64,000 bases of DNA from Polynucleobacter sp. AP-Nino-20-G2 (GTDB lineage Bacteria; Pseudomonadota; Gammaproteobacteria; Burkholderiales; Burkholderiaceae). The stretch's first letter is position 1; the number at the start of each line of letters is the position of its first letter. Below, piece by piece: positions 16,475 to 25,190 of the stretch. The stretch is taken from NCBI RefSeq assembly GCF_018688235.1, contig NZ_CP061313.1, positions 477,035-541,034 of the forward strand. Direction: 5' to 3'. The position numbers and the translations under genes were made by a program. Below the pieces are notes generated by a model, which was given only the letters and a program-made list of their open reading frames with translations, ran no database searches and was not told the DNA's origin.

Positions 16475-18814
16475 ATGAAGCCAGAAATTTCCCCATTCGT
16501 TCCTCCCCTACCAAGCGATTGGATTGCTACCTTACTTGGCCCTCAATCCCCTGTTAAGGCTGTTAGTTCAATACTGGCGTGGGTAGAGCTCGATCTTGAT
16601 CTCGAGATGCGCTTCAGAAAAAGCATGCTTTGCCTTATCCCCACAGGCTTATTTTGGACGGATGGAGAGCATTCTGAATTTTGGCCTATTAGCCCTAAAG
16701 CTAGGATCTTGCATGGCGATCATGCGGGGGTCGGGCATCTCAAGCTGGAATCCGACGATAAGCTTTTGAGGGTTTGGTACTTCACTTTGGCGGTTAATCC
16801 CCAAATTCTGCGTTTACAAAGTGGTTTTCGTCAGCTGGTCCGTGGTGAGCATGGTAGCGAGCTTGCTACTGAAGTTTCTGAGTATGACAAGCAGGTCTGT
16901 CCAATTTGCCTCAGTCCCAAGCCTGCAAATTCTGACGCTTGCCCTACATGCGATCCAGAAGAAGATGCGCCTCCCTCAACTTGGACTCTATTTAAGTTGT
17001 GGCGTTTTGCTCGCCCATACAAGAAAGAGCTCTTGCTGGGTTTTGTTTTAACCTTGCTCTCAACGGGAGCGACTTTAATACCTCCGTATCTGACGATGCC
17101 ACTGATGGATCATGTGCTGATTCCCTATGAGCGCGGCAATCCGATTGATTTCCATTTAGCCAGCAAGTATTTGGCCGCATTATTTGGTGCAGCCATTGTG
17201 GCGTGGGGTCTTGGTTGGTGGAAAACATATCTACTTGCTTTAGTAAGTGAGCGGATTGGAGCTGACTTACGCAACACTACCTTTGAGCATTTACTCAAAC
17301 TTTCCCTCGAGTATTTTGGTGGGAAAAGAACTGGCGATTTAATCGCGCGTATTGGCGCCGAGACAGATCGTATCTGCGTATTTTTATCTTTATATGCCCT
17401 GGATTTTGCTACCGATGTACTGATGATCACGATGACCGCGGCTATTTTGGTATCGATTGATCCATTGCTGGCCCTAGTTACATTAGCGCCTTTGCCATTT
17501 ATCGTGTGGATGATTCATGTAGTGCGCGATAAGTTGCGTTTTGGCTTTGAAAAGATTGATCGTATTTGGTCTGAGGTCACTAATATTTTGGCGGACACTA
17601 TTCCAGGCATTCGTGTGGTTAAAGCTTTTGCCCAAGAAGATCGCGAGCTCAAGCGCTTTGTGGATTCGAATAAACATAACCTGCAAATCAATGATCGCGT
17701 AAATCGAGTGTGGGGATTGTTTTCTCCAACAGTGACTTTGCTCACTGAAACCGGTTTGCTAGTTGTGTGGGGTTTTGGTATTTGGCAGGTGGCGCATCAA
17801 AAAGTCACCGTTGGTGTATTGATTGCTTTCCTGGCATATATCGGCCGTTTTTATATTCGCCTTGATTCAATGAGTCGCATTGTTTCGCACACCCAAAAAG
17901 CAGCCGCTGGAGCAAAACGTATCTTTGATATTTTGGATCATGTCTCTAGCGTCCCTGAGCCTATTAACCCAACTCCTTTAGGTGAAGTAAAAGGCCGCAT
18001 CTCCTTGCGTGGCGTGGGTTTCCGTTATGGTAATCGCGCGGTATCCAAGGGAATCGATCTTGATATTGCTCCTGGTGAAATGATTGGCTTGGTTGGGCAT
18101 AGTGGCTCAGGCAAGAGTACGTTAGTGAATTTAATTTGTCGCTTTTATGATGTGAGTAGCGGTTCAATTGCTTTAGATGGTCGCGACATTCGCAGTATTG
18201 GAATTGCGGACTATCGCAAGCGCATCGGCTTGGTTCTTCAGGAGCCATTTTTATTCTTTGGCACGATTGCTGAAAATATCGCGTATGGAAAGCCCGATGC
18301 TACGCGCGAAGAAATTATTGAGGCAGCGCGCGCAGCCCATGCTCATGAATTTATTCTTCGCCTACCGCTCGGCTATGACTCTTTGGTAGGTGAGCGCGGT
18401 CAATCTCTTTCTGGCGGTGAGCGCCAGCGGATCTCTATCGCACGCGCGCTTCTGATTAATCCAAGCATTCTGATTTTGGATGAGGCAACATCTTCTGTTG
18501 ACACCACGACTGAGAAAGAAATTCAGCGCGCTTTAGATAATCTGGTTAAAGGCCGTACCACGATCGCGATTGCCCATCGACTTTCTACGCTGCGTAAAGC
18601 GGATCGTTTGGTAGTGCTAGACAAAGGCGAGATTGTCGAGATTGGATCTCATGATGAGTTGATGGATGCACAGGGCGCTTACTACGCCCTATATCAAGCG
18701 CAACTTCGTCATGCGGCAGAGCTCGTTGAGGGCGGCGCTATTGGTGAGAGTATTGAAGAGCATAGTGAAGAAGGCTTAGAAGTACTTGCCAAGGAAACTG
18801 GCGGTGGCGTATGA
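16475..18814 (+). CDS. ABC exporter with N-terminal zinc ribbon, cyanophycin-locus type
   Basis: A fused permease-ATPase half transporter (ABCB/MsbA-like) with an unusual N-terminal region of about 170 residues. That region has a zinc ribbon with cysteines C142, C145, C156 and C159 (CPIC and CPTC). Then follow six membrane helices (about 185-470) and an ATPase domain with Walker A GHSGSGKST (541-549), signature LSGGE (645-649) and Walker B ILILDEATSS. The ATGA overlap with the next gene shows an operon with the DUF1854 protein. I recall this transporter-DUF1854 pair as recurring beside cyanophycin synthetase genes; the substrate is unknown and could be a cyanophycin-derived peptide or an envelope component. 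Confidence 0.85.
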   Translation: MKPEISPFVPPLPSDWIATLLGPQSPVKAVSSILAWVELDLDLEMRFRKSMLCLIPTGLFWTDGEHSEFWPISPKARILHGDHAGVGHLKLESDDKLLRVWYFTLAVNPQILRLQSGFRQLVRGEHGSELATEVSEYDKQVCPICLSPKPANSDACPTCDPEEDAPPSTWTLFKLWRFARPYKKELLLGFVLTLLSTGATLIPPYLTMPLMDHVLIPYERGNPIDFHLASKYLAALFGAAIVAWGLGWWKTYLLALVSERIGADLRNTTFEHLLKLSLEYFGGKRTGDLIARIGAETDRICVFLSLYALDFATDVLMITMTAAILVSIDPLLALVTLAPLPFIVWMIHVVRDKLRFGFEKIDRIWSEVTNILADTIPGIRVVKAFAQEDRELKRFVDSNKHNLQINDRVNRVWGLFSPTVTLLTETGLLVVWGFGIWQVAHQKVTVGVLIAFLAYIGRFYIRLDSMSRIVSHTQKAAAGAKRIFDILDHVSSVPEPINPTPLGEVKGRISLRGVGFRYGNRAVSKGIDLDIAPGEMIGLVGHSGSGKSTLVNLICRFYDVSSGSIALDGRDIRSIGIADYRKRIGLVLQEPFLFFGTIAENIAYGKPDATREEIIEAARAAHAHEFILRLPLGYDSLVGERGQSLSGGERQRISIARALLINPSILILDEATSSVDTTTEKEIQRALDNLVKGRTTIAIAHRLSTLRKADRLVVLDKGEIVEIGSHDELMDAQGAYYALYQAQLRHAAELVEGGAIGESIEEHSEEGLEVLAKETGGGV

Positions 18815-19287
18815 ATGAATATCAAAAACCGCACGCCCTAGAGCGCGACACATTGGGGCGTCTGGTCTTGATTGATGCTGCTGGTAATCGTCACGTAGGT
18901 GTTTATCCAGTCAGAGCCTTTCCGATTACCGCGCCGGGTGATGGGATCTCCATCATGGATCAGTCGGGTAAGGAGTTGTGTTGGTTTGATAGCGTCAGTG
19001 CGATTCCAGAAGCGGAGCTGGCTTTGATTGAGGAAGAAATGACTACGCGTGAATTCATGCCAGTCATTGAGAGAATTACCAAGGTCTCTACCTTCGCTAC
19101 ACCCAGTATTTGGGATATCGAAACTGACCGTGGCCCCACCAGAATTCGTCTAAAGGGCGAAGAAGACATCCGTCGAATCGCGGGAAATACCCTCTTAATT
19201 GCCGACTCTAATGGCTTGCAATTTCTAATCAAAGATGCAGCCGAGTTGGATAAAGTTAGTAAGAAGTTATTGGATCGATTCCGCTAG
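18811..19287 (+). CDS. DUF1854 protein of the cyanophycin locus
   Basis: A 158-residue soluble protein without signal peptide or membrane segment. It starts with GRLVLIDAAGNRHVGVYPVRAFPIT, and the middle part GDGISIMDQSGKELCWFD is typical of DUF1854. The start overlaps the transporter stop by four bases (ATGA), so the two are translated as a pair. It may be a soluble partner or regulator of the transporter. No catalytic motif is visible, and the family has no established biochemical function that I know of. Confidence 0.75.
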   Translation: MNEYQKPHALERDTLGRLVLIDAAGNRHVGVYPVRAFPITAPGDGISIMDQSGKELCWFDSVSAIPEAELALIEEEMTTREFMPVIERITKVSTFATPSIWDIETDRGPTRIRLKGEEDIRRIAGNTLLIADSNGLQFLIKDAAELDKVSKKLLDRFR

Positions 19288-19472
19288 ATTCAAGCTGCTA
19301 GGGTAGGTCGACCTTGCCTATATCGATTGCTTGGTGGGGGCGATAGGAAAACTAGTGTTTACGCACGCGGAAATCATCTCATTAACACGATTCACATATT
19401 TATCCATATAAATCAATGGCTTATATGTTTGTAATTGCTGACTTTTTGACTCTTTAAGCAAATCTTGAATTG

Positions 19473-19501
19473 TTGCATCGCCATAATATTAGGGTTATAC
19501 T
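19473..19501 (+). promoter_or_regulatory. Sigma-70 promoter of the 35-residue gene
   Basis: A -35 box TTGCAT (19473-19478) and -10 box TATACT (19496-19501) separated by exactly 17 bases, with an AT-rich spacer. Transcription would begin near 19508, leaving a 5' leader of about 20 bases with a good AAGGAG. Confidence 0.7.
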
Positions 19502-19529
19502 CTAGGTATTAACCCTTAAGGAGATTCAA

Positions 19530-19637
19530 ATGACTCAGTTATTGAATATGTTCAACCAGCTTTTTTCTGAAAGCAAACCAGCTGCTCAGCAGCGCACCCG
19601 TCACTATGATTTTGATGGCGCATATCGCGGCATGTAA
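19530..19637 (+). CDS. Small protein of 35 residues, unknown function
   Basis: An ATG at 19530 is preceded by AAGGAG at about 19518-19523 and followed by 35 codons to a TAA at 19635-19637. The peptide begins MTQLLNMFNQLF, an amphipathic helix, continues through a polar stretch SESKPAAQQRTR, and ends YDFDGAYRGM. It has its own promoter (19473-19501) and a strong terminator (19659-19683), so it is a complete transcription unit of about 175 bases. No homology is recognised. It could be a real small protein or a dual-function small RNA; the promoter, ribosome site, codon-clean frame and terminator together favour a gene. Confidence 0.7.
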   Translation: MTQLLNMFNQLFSESKPAAQQRTRHYDFDGAYRGM

Positions 19638-19658
19638 TTCAAAAAAATAGCGTCAAGA

Positions 19659-19683
19659 AAAGCCACCCTAGGGTGGCTTTTTT
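19659..19683 (+). terminator. Intrinsic terminator of the small gene
   Basis: Perfect stem AAAGCCACCC-TA-GGGTGGCTTT followed by a T-run, 22 bases after the stop codon of the 35-residue gene. Confidence 0.85.
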
Positions 19684-19975
19684 ATTTCTACAGATTTCAA
19701 ATTACTCAAAACGCTTTGACCCAAGGATTGATACAAGGGTTATTACTCATCACAATGGGCATCGAATCTAAGCACCCTCCAGTAATATTGAAAAAGGCTT
19801 GTAACCCAAGTAGTGAGGGGTTTCTAGCGAGGGTAATCACTAGTGCGGAAAAGAATAAAACTTGACTGGTGTCAAGAGATTGACGGCGTATATGCTGAAA
19901 AATCAGTTACCGCAGTTGTAGCGGAATTTGCAATTTAGTAAATAGATTTAATAAAAGATAAACAGGAGATTACAG
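19684..19975. other. Intergenic region upstream of the MFS transporter
   Basis: About 290 bases with no coding potential seen. Two TTGAC-like boxes near 19863-19890 and a TATATGCT stretch near 19894 could form a promoter for the transporter, but spacing is not ideal. AGGAG stands just before the ATG at 19976. Confidence 0.4.
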
Positions 19976-21238
19976 ATGAGCGGCGAGAAAACTACAGGGC
20001 CTCTAGGAGGTCGTTGGTTTCAGCTACTAATCGGCATTGTGTGTATGTCGATGATTGCAAACTTGCAATATGGTTGGACACTATTTGTAAACCCAATTGA
20101 TGAAAAATTTGGATGGGGTCGTTCAGCGATTCAAGTTGCTTTCACCATATTTGTTCTGACCGAGACTTGGCTGGTGCCAATTGAAGGTTATTTAGTTGAT
20201 AAATTTGGCCCACGTCCAGTGGTATTTGGTGGTGGCCTTCTCTGTGGCTTGGGTTGGATGATGAATGCCCATGCTGAGACTTTGACTATGCTCTACATCG
20301 CTGCTGCAGTAAGTGGTGTTGGCGCTGGTGCCGTGTATGGTACTTGCGTAGGTAATGCGTTGAAGTGGTTCCCAGATCGTCGCGGTTTGGCTGCTGGCTT
20401 AACTGCTGCTGGCTTTGGTGCTGGTTCTGCATTGACCGTAATTCCAATTGCAAAAATGATTGCCGCTAATGGCTATCAGGATGCTTTCTGGTACTTCGGT
20501 ATTGGTCAAGGCGCGATTGTGGTTCTTTTAAGCTTGTTCCTGTCTAAGCCAATTAAGAGTGCTATTACTGCTGTTAAGGCAAGCGTTGCGCAAACTCGCA
20601 AAGACTTCCGTCCAATGGAAATGGTTAAGCAGCCTGTGTTCTGGGTGATGTATCTCATGTTCGTGATGGTCGCTGCTGGTGGCTTGATGGCTACTGCTCA
20701 GTTGGGTCCAATTGCTAAAGACTTCAAGATTGCTGGCGTTACTGTAAGCATCCTTGGTTTGGCTTTGCCTGCATTGACTTTTGCTTTGACCGTTGACCGC
20801 GTCTTGAACGGCTTAACCCGTCCTTTCTTTGGTTGGGTATCCGATAAGATTGGTCGCGAGCAAACCATGACGCTGTGCTTCTCATTTGAGTGCTTGGGCA
20901 TCTTGGGCTTGTACTACTTCGGTCAAGACCCAGTCTTGTTCGTATTGTTGACTGGTCTCGTGTTCTTTGCATGGGGTGAGATTTACAGCTTGTTCCCATC
21001 AACCAACGCCGATACATTTGGTTCCACCTATGCTGCTGGTAATGCTGGCTTGCTCTACACAGCAAAAGGTACTGCTTCATTACTGGTTCCTTTGTCTAGC
21101 GTATTGGCTACAGCTACAGGCGGATGGGAGTCTGTATTCTGGGTTGCGAGTTTCCTAAACGGAACTGCTGCAATCTTGGCTTGGTTTGTATTGCGTCCAA
21201 TGCGTCGCAAACTGATCGAGCGCTCAGCTTCTATGTAA
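19976..21238 (+). CDS. MFS transporter, oxalate/formate antiporter (OxlT)-like
   Basis: A 420-residue inner-membrane carrier with 12 predicted helices. The N-terminal part, with QYGWTLFVNPIDEKFGWGRS, the loop 2-3 motif DKFGPRPVVF, the conserved GAVYGTCVGNALKWFPDRRG and AGLTAAGFGAG, is characteristic of the OFA (oxalate:formate antiporter) family, which generally exchanges small carboxylates. The real substrate is uncertain; many environmental members carry other organic acids. The gene stands alone, with AGGAG before the ATG and a strong terminator after it. Confidence 0.85.
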   Translation: MSGEKTTGPLGGRWFQLLIGIVCMSMIANLQYGWTLFVNPIDEKFGWGRSAIQVAFTIFVLTETWLVPIEGYLVDKFGPRPVVFGGGLLCGLGWMMNAHAETLTMLYIAAAVSGVGAGAVYGTCVGNALKWFPDRRGLAAGLTAAGFGAGSALTVIPIAKMIAANGYQDAFWYFGIGQGAIVVLLSLFLSKPIKSAITAVKASVAQTRKDFRPMEMVKQPVFWVMYLMFVMVAAGGLMATAQLGPIAKDFKIAGVTVSILGLALPALTFALTVDRVLNGLTRPFFGWVSDKIGREQTMTLCFSFECLGILGLYYFGQDPVLFVLLTGLVFFAWGEIYSLFPSTNADTFGSTYAAGNAGLLYTAKGTASLLVPLSSVLATATGGWESVFWVASFLNGTAAILAWFVLRPMRRKLIERSASM

Positions 21239-21256
21239 TTCAGATTTATATGTCAT

Positions 21257-21282
21257 AAAAGGGGTCCTTCGGGACCCCTTTT
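21257..21282 (+). terminator. Intrinsic terminator after the MFS gene
   Basis: Perfect 11-base arms AAAAGGGGTCC and GGACCCCTTTT with a TTCG tetraloop (21268-21271), ending in a T-run. Confidence 0.9.
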
Positions 21283-21306
21283 GCATTTGCACACCTGCAA
21301 TCGTAT

Positions 21307-21321
21307 TGAGATAGAATCTCA
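21307..21321. promoter_or_regulatory. Palindrome at the probable promoter of the copper operon
   Basis: A perfect inverted repeat TGAGAT-AGA-ATCTCA lies 7 to 21 bases before the first ATG of the operon. It includes a possible -10 box TAGAAT (21312-21317), with TTGCAC at 21287-21292 as a possible -35 (19-base spacing). A repressor bound here would block transcription. The regulator is unknown; a Fur-family or copper-responsive protein would fit the operon content. Confidence 0.45.
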
Positions 21322-21327
21322 TTCATC

Positions 21328-21702
21328 ATGAATTTCCGCAAAAACTGTCTCGTCCATTGGATTGCTGTCCTAGCAATTGTGATGAGTGCGCTTGCGCCAT
21401 CGATTTCTCAGGCAGTTTCTGTTGCAAAGCATGGCCAAGGTTTTGCCATGGATGTCTGTTCGATTGACGGCAGCAAGATGCAGATTCAAGTGGCAGGCGA
21501 TGATTTTGCTGATCAGACTCAATCTACACCGTCTTGCCCATATTGCGTAGGTCACAGCAGCATCACCCCCGCATTTAATACAAACCTCAGTTTTGAAGCA
21601 CCCCAAAACTTTGCCTTGTTACCTCAGCTTTTCTATCAATCACCCAAGCCGCTCGCTGTTTGGGTAATGCCTCCCTCAGTAGCCCCTCCCACACAAGCCT
21701 AA
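21328..21702 (+). CDS. DUF2946-like exported protein
   Basis: A 124-residue protein with an N-terminal hydrophobic segment (about residues 9-29) ending SISQA, a likely signal peptide or anchor. The rest has few recognisable motifs apart from C44 and a CPYC-x2-H cluster (C70, C73, H76) that could bind a metal. This arrangement matches DUF2946 proteins, which often precede TonB-dependent receptors in copper-related clusters. It is the first gene of a five-gene plus-strand operon, 78 bases before the receptor gene. Function unknown; a periplasmic or inner-membrane metal-handling role is inferred from context. Confidence 0.65.
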   Translation: MNFRKNCLVHWIAVLAIVMSALAPSISQAVSVAKHGQGFAMDVCSIDGSKMQIQVAGDDFADQTQSTPSCPYCVGHSSITPAFNTNLSFEAPQNFALLPQLFYQSPKPLAVWVMPPSVAPPTQA

Positions 21703-21780
21703 TTTATTGATTAGGGCATAGCCTAGCTATGTAGTTGGCAACGAAATATTGTGTTGTCCTTGTATTGTGTGGAGTGGTAA

Positions 21781-23937
21781 ATGCTGTATAAACAAAAGAA
21801 AATTAGCATATGCGTTGGTATGCTATTTGGGTTAATCCTCATTTCGTCCAGTGCTCAGGCTCAAATTGCGCCGCCACCTGACTATGATCAGAAATTGAAG
21901 ACTGTTACCGTCTCGGCGACTCGTTCGGGTACGTCGCTAGATGAGATTCCATTGAATACAACGGTTTTGACCAAAGAGGCGTTAGAGGCGGCTCCGGATC
22001 AAACGATTGATCAAGTCCTAAAGAATGTACCTGGCGTTATTCTGAATGACGCTCCCTATTACCAAAAAGATCCAACCGGGCAAAGTATTAATGTCCGCGG
22101 TCTTGGTAATGCAAGAACTTTGGTACTGATTGATGGCGTGCCAGCAAATGATGCTTTTTATGGAACGGTGCAATGGAACTTAGTTCCCATGTCCGCAATT
22201 GATTCTGTTGAGTTTATTCGTGGAGGCGTCTCTAGTTTGTGGGGTAACTATGGCATGGGTGGGGTGATTAATATTAAGACCAAAACACCAGTCAATAGCC
22301 AGCAAGAGGTTTCAGCAAGCTATGGTGCATTTGGGACTGGCAATGTAGCTGCCTCCAAGGATTTAATTGCCTCTGAAAGCCTGCAACTCAGATTCTCTGC
22401 GGATTACTTTAATACTGATGGTTACCAAAATATAGCCACGATTTCTCCGGCATCACCAACAAGCATAAAAAATGGACAGGGCGATGCAGCTTCCCACAAC
22501 TCCAATGTGAGGTTGCAGGGTTACTTTAAAGCCACCCAAGACACGAGCGGATTTTTCCGCGTTGGTTATCACACTATGTCTGATCTCTCTTCGGGCTATG
22601 CTTTTGCAACAAATATCATGCAAGAGACCGACTTGGCTGGCGGAACAACAACTCACTTAGATGAGAAGTCAAAAGTAGATGTTAATTTCTTCTACGAGAG
22701 CACGGGTTTTAATAAGCAAAATGGCTCAACCACTTCGGCCACAGGCTCTAATCCCAAAAATTTCCCTTATATCAATGCAAACTACAAAGATCCCTACAGC
22801 ACCATAGGAGGGTCTGCTCAATATACTCAAGAAGTAAGCGGGGTTCTCGATCAGTATGTTGTGGGTGTTGATGCTCGTAACATTGCAGGATCAAATCAAA
22901 CGAATAACCTTGGCACGAATGGATCACTGACAGCTGTGAACTATGGACAGGGCCAGCAAACTTTTTATGGCTTACTGGGTCAGGTGAAGTCTAGGGCAGT
23001 GTCATTTCCACTTGAGACCACCTTGGCGGCTCGCCTGGATCAGTGGAATAGTCAAACTCCAACCTCCTATAATGCGGGCCTCAGTGGTGCGCCGATATAT
23101 CAAAATGTTTCGAATCAAAGCAAGACTCAACTCAGTCCCACATTAGGTTTGTTGTACAAACTAAATAAAGATTGGGATTTACGTTCTGCGGCCTATCAAG
23201 CATTTCATGCGCCCGGAATGAATAACACGCTTCGTAGTTATGGATCTGGCACTGGATATTCATTTGCAAATCCAAATCTCACCCCAGAAACAATGACGGG
23301 CTATGAGGTAGGTACCGACTATCGCTGGAGGGGTGGCTTTGCTCAGCTAACTGCATTTAATAATTACATACAGAATGCAATTGTGAGTTACAAAATTCAA
23401 CCTAGCCAACAAGCTTTAGCCAACTCTCTTTGTGCTACGGTTGGTAATCCTAGTGGGTGCTCCACTAACTCTAGTTACTACACAAATAATCAAAGCCTGT
23501 TGAGTCAAGGTCTTGAGTTCCAGTTGCATCACGACATTAATTCACGGTGGGCAGCAGATGCTAACTATGCATTTACGAGCACTAAGTTGACATGGACGGC
23601 TACTACTGATCCGGTCGGTAAGCAGGTGGCTGGGGTGCCACAAAATATTTTGGGCGGTGGAATAACATATTACCCAGCGCCTCAAGCAAGTTTGACTGCG
23701 ACTGTTAGATATGTGGGTAGCTCTTGGTTAGATAACGGCAATACCTTGCCAGTTGCCTCTTATGCTGTAGTCGGACTTCGCGCTAACTATGAAGTGACTA
23801 AGAGTGCAACGGTATATGCGTCGGCCGTCAACTTGTTTAACCGCCAGTACATCACCTTTGGCACTGGCAGTAACAGTTCTAGTTATGTATTGGGCATGCC
23901 ACAAACAATATCTATGGGCGCACGTATCATCTTCTAA
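21781..23937 (+). CDS. TonB-dependent outer-membrane receptor, probable copper uptake
   Basis: A 718-residue receptor with a signal peptide (cleavage near SSAQAQ, residue 28), a TonB-box-like KTVTVSATR stretch, and a plug domain (about 40-175) with VPGV, the NVRGLGNARTLVLIDGVP segment, and RGGVSSLWGNYGMGGVINIKT. A 22-strand barrel follows, ending in an aromatic terminal strand MGARIIF as needed for BAM insertion. TonB receptors import metal chelates or free copper (as OprC/NosA). Copper is inferred from the downstream PCuAC chaperone and the CxxC-containing neighbours. Its stop codon overlaps the next ATG (TAATG). Confidence 0.85.
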   Translation: MLYKQKKISICVGMLFGLILISSSAQAQIAPPPDYDQKLKTVTVSATRSGTSLDEIPLNTTVLTKEALEAAPDQTIDQVLKNVPGVILNDAPYYQKDPTGQSINVRGLGNARTLVLIDGVPANDAFYGTVQWNLVPMSAIDSVEFIRGGVSSLWGNYGMGGVINIKTKTPVNSQQEVSASYGAFGTGNVAASKDLIASESLQLRFSADYFNTDGYQNIATISPASPTSIKNGQGDAASHNSNVRLQGYFKATQDTSGFFRVGYHTMSDLSSGYAFATNIMQETDLAGGTTTHLDEKSKVDVNFFYESTGFNKQNGSTTSATGSNPKNFPYINANYKDPYSTIGGSAQYTQEVSGVLDQYVVGVDARNIAGSNQTNNLGTNGSLTAVNYGQGQQTFYGLLGQVKSRAVSFPLETTLAARLDQWNSQTPTSYNAGLSGAPIYQNVSNQSKTQLSPTLGLLYKLNKDWDLRSAAYQAFHAPGMNNTLRSYGSGTGYSFANPNLTPETMTGYEVGTDYRWRGGFAQLTAFNNYIQNAIVSYKIQPSQQALANSLCATVGNPSGCSTNSSYYTNNQSLLSQGLEFQLHHDINSRWAADANYAFTSTKLTWTATTDPVGKQVAGVPQNILGGGITYYPAPQASLTATVRYVGSSWLDNGNTLPVASYAVVGLRANYEVTKSATVYASAVNLFNRQYITFGTGSNSSSYVLGMPQTISMGARIIF

Positions 23938-25190
23938 TGGTATATCAATTCCTTTCCTCTTTTAGTCGCCAGTTGTTCGGCCCACTACTTCTGAGTCTGC
24001 TCGGTACCGCGGGTCTTGCGCAAGCGCAGATGAATCATTCTTCGATGGCAGGCGCTTCATCAGCCAAGCTTCAGGCTTGCGAGGGCTTTGGATTGGACTG
24101 CGCCAATGCGGCAACCCCATTTTTAACTAAAGATGGCAATTTATTGCTTGCTTGGGCCTCTGGCGGCAAGGTATCTGTTGCCCAGTCATCCGATTTAGGA
24201 AAGAGGTTTACATCCCCCATAGTTGTCGCGGAACATGGAAAATCCTTGGATGCTGGAAGTGATGCCCGCCCCCAAATTGTTTCTGATTCCAAAGGAAATA
24301 TATTTCTGGCTTATGCATTTTTCAAGGATAGTAATTGGAATGCACAGATCAATACGGCCCACTCTTCTGACGGAGGCCTCAGTTTTACAGCCCCCACGCC
24401 ACTGATAAAGAACGGCTCTAGCGAGCGCTTTCCTTCAATGGTGATTGGTGAAAATAACTCCATATTTTTGGCTTGGATTGATAAGCGTTTAGTTGCTGAT
24501 GCGAAGCAGTCGGGCAATGCGCGTCTTGGCGGATCCATCGCTTATTCATTTTCGAATGACGCTGGAAAAACCTTTCAGCCTGAGAAAATTGCCAATGAGC
24601 AGAGTTGTGAATGCTGTCGCATAGGCTCCACCATTGATCCAAAGGGTGGGGTAGCAATTGTTTATCGAGCTATTTTCCCTGGCGGTATACGTGATCACGC
24701 AACCCAGTTAATTAATGAATCCTCGTCCGGAAAAATTCGCAGAGTCTCTAAAGACGAGTGGAGAACTGATGCTTGCCCGCACCATGGTCCAGCAATTGCG
24801 GTTTCTGGTACTGGAAAATATCATGTGGCCTGGTTTACTCAGGGATCTGCCCGCTCTGGAGTGTTTTATGCAAATTCTAGTAATCAGGGGGAGGTCTACT
24901 CAAAGCCAAGCAGAATTGGCTCTGAGGGTGAGAATATCTCCCGCCCCTATCTTCTTGCTCTTGATCAATCTATTTGGTTGGTTTGGAAAGTGTTTGATGG
25001 GGTAACAACATCTGTGTACCTTAAGCAATCTCCGGATGATGGTGTTACCTGGTCTCAGCCCAGTCTAGTTGCACAGACAAGCGCATATTCAGATCATCCT
25101 TTGTTAATTAGCAATGGAAGCGATGTTTTTTTATCTTGGCTAACTCGTGCTGATGGGTATCAAGTCATTAAACTGGGCAGCAAACAATGA
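23937..25190 (+). CDS. Exported BNR/sialidase-fold protein with C-x-C-C motif
   Basis: A 417-residue beta-propeller protein. A signal peptide ends near LAQAQ (residue 30). At least four Asp-box repeats are visible: SSDLGKRF (84-91), SSDGGLSF (143-150), SNDAGKTF (206-213) and SPDDGVTW late in the protein. The catalytic arginine triad and nucleophile of true sialidases are not evident. It has CECC (C224, C226, C227) and a DACPHHGP segment further on, both plausible metal ligands. An automatic label of exo-alpha-sialidase would mislead; the operon suggests periplasmic copper binding or delivery. Translation is coupled on both sides (TAATG and ATGA overlaps). Confidence 0.7.
   Translation: MVYQFLSSFSRQLFGPLLLSLLGTAGLAQAQMNHSSMAGASSAKLQACEGFGLDCANAATPFLTKDGNLLLAWASGGKVSVAQSSDLGKRFTSPIVVAEHGKSLDAGSDARPQIVSDSKGNIFLAYAFFKDSNWNAQINTAHSSDGGLSFTAPTPLIKNGSSERFPSMVIGENNSIFLAWIDKRLVADAKQSGNARLGGSIAYSFSNDAGKTFQPEKIANEQSCECCRIGSTIDPKGGVAIVYRAIFPGGIRDHATQLINESSSGKIRRVSKDEWRTDACPHHGPAIAVSGTGKYHVAWFTQGSARSGVFYANSSNQGEVYSKPSRIGSEGENISRPYLLALDQSIWLVWKVFDGVTTSVYLKQSPDDGVTWSQPSLVAQTSAYSDHPLLISNGSDVFLSWLTRADGYQVIKLGSKQ

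Noticed and set aside
23937..25190. True exo-sialidase
   Set aside because: Only the Asp-box propeller repeats are visible; catalytic residues are not evident and the context is copper handling.
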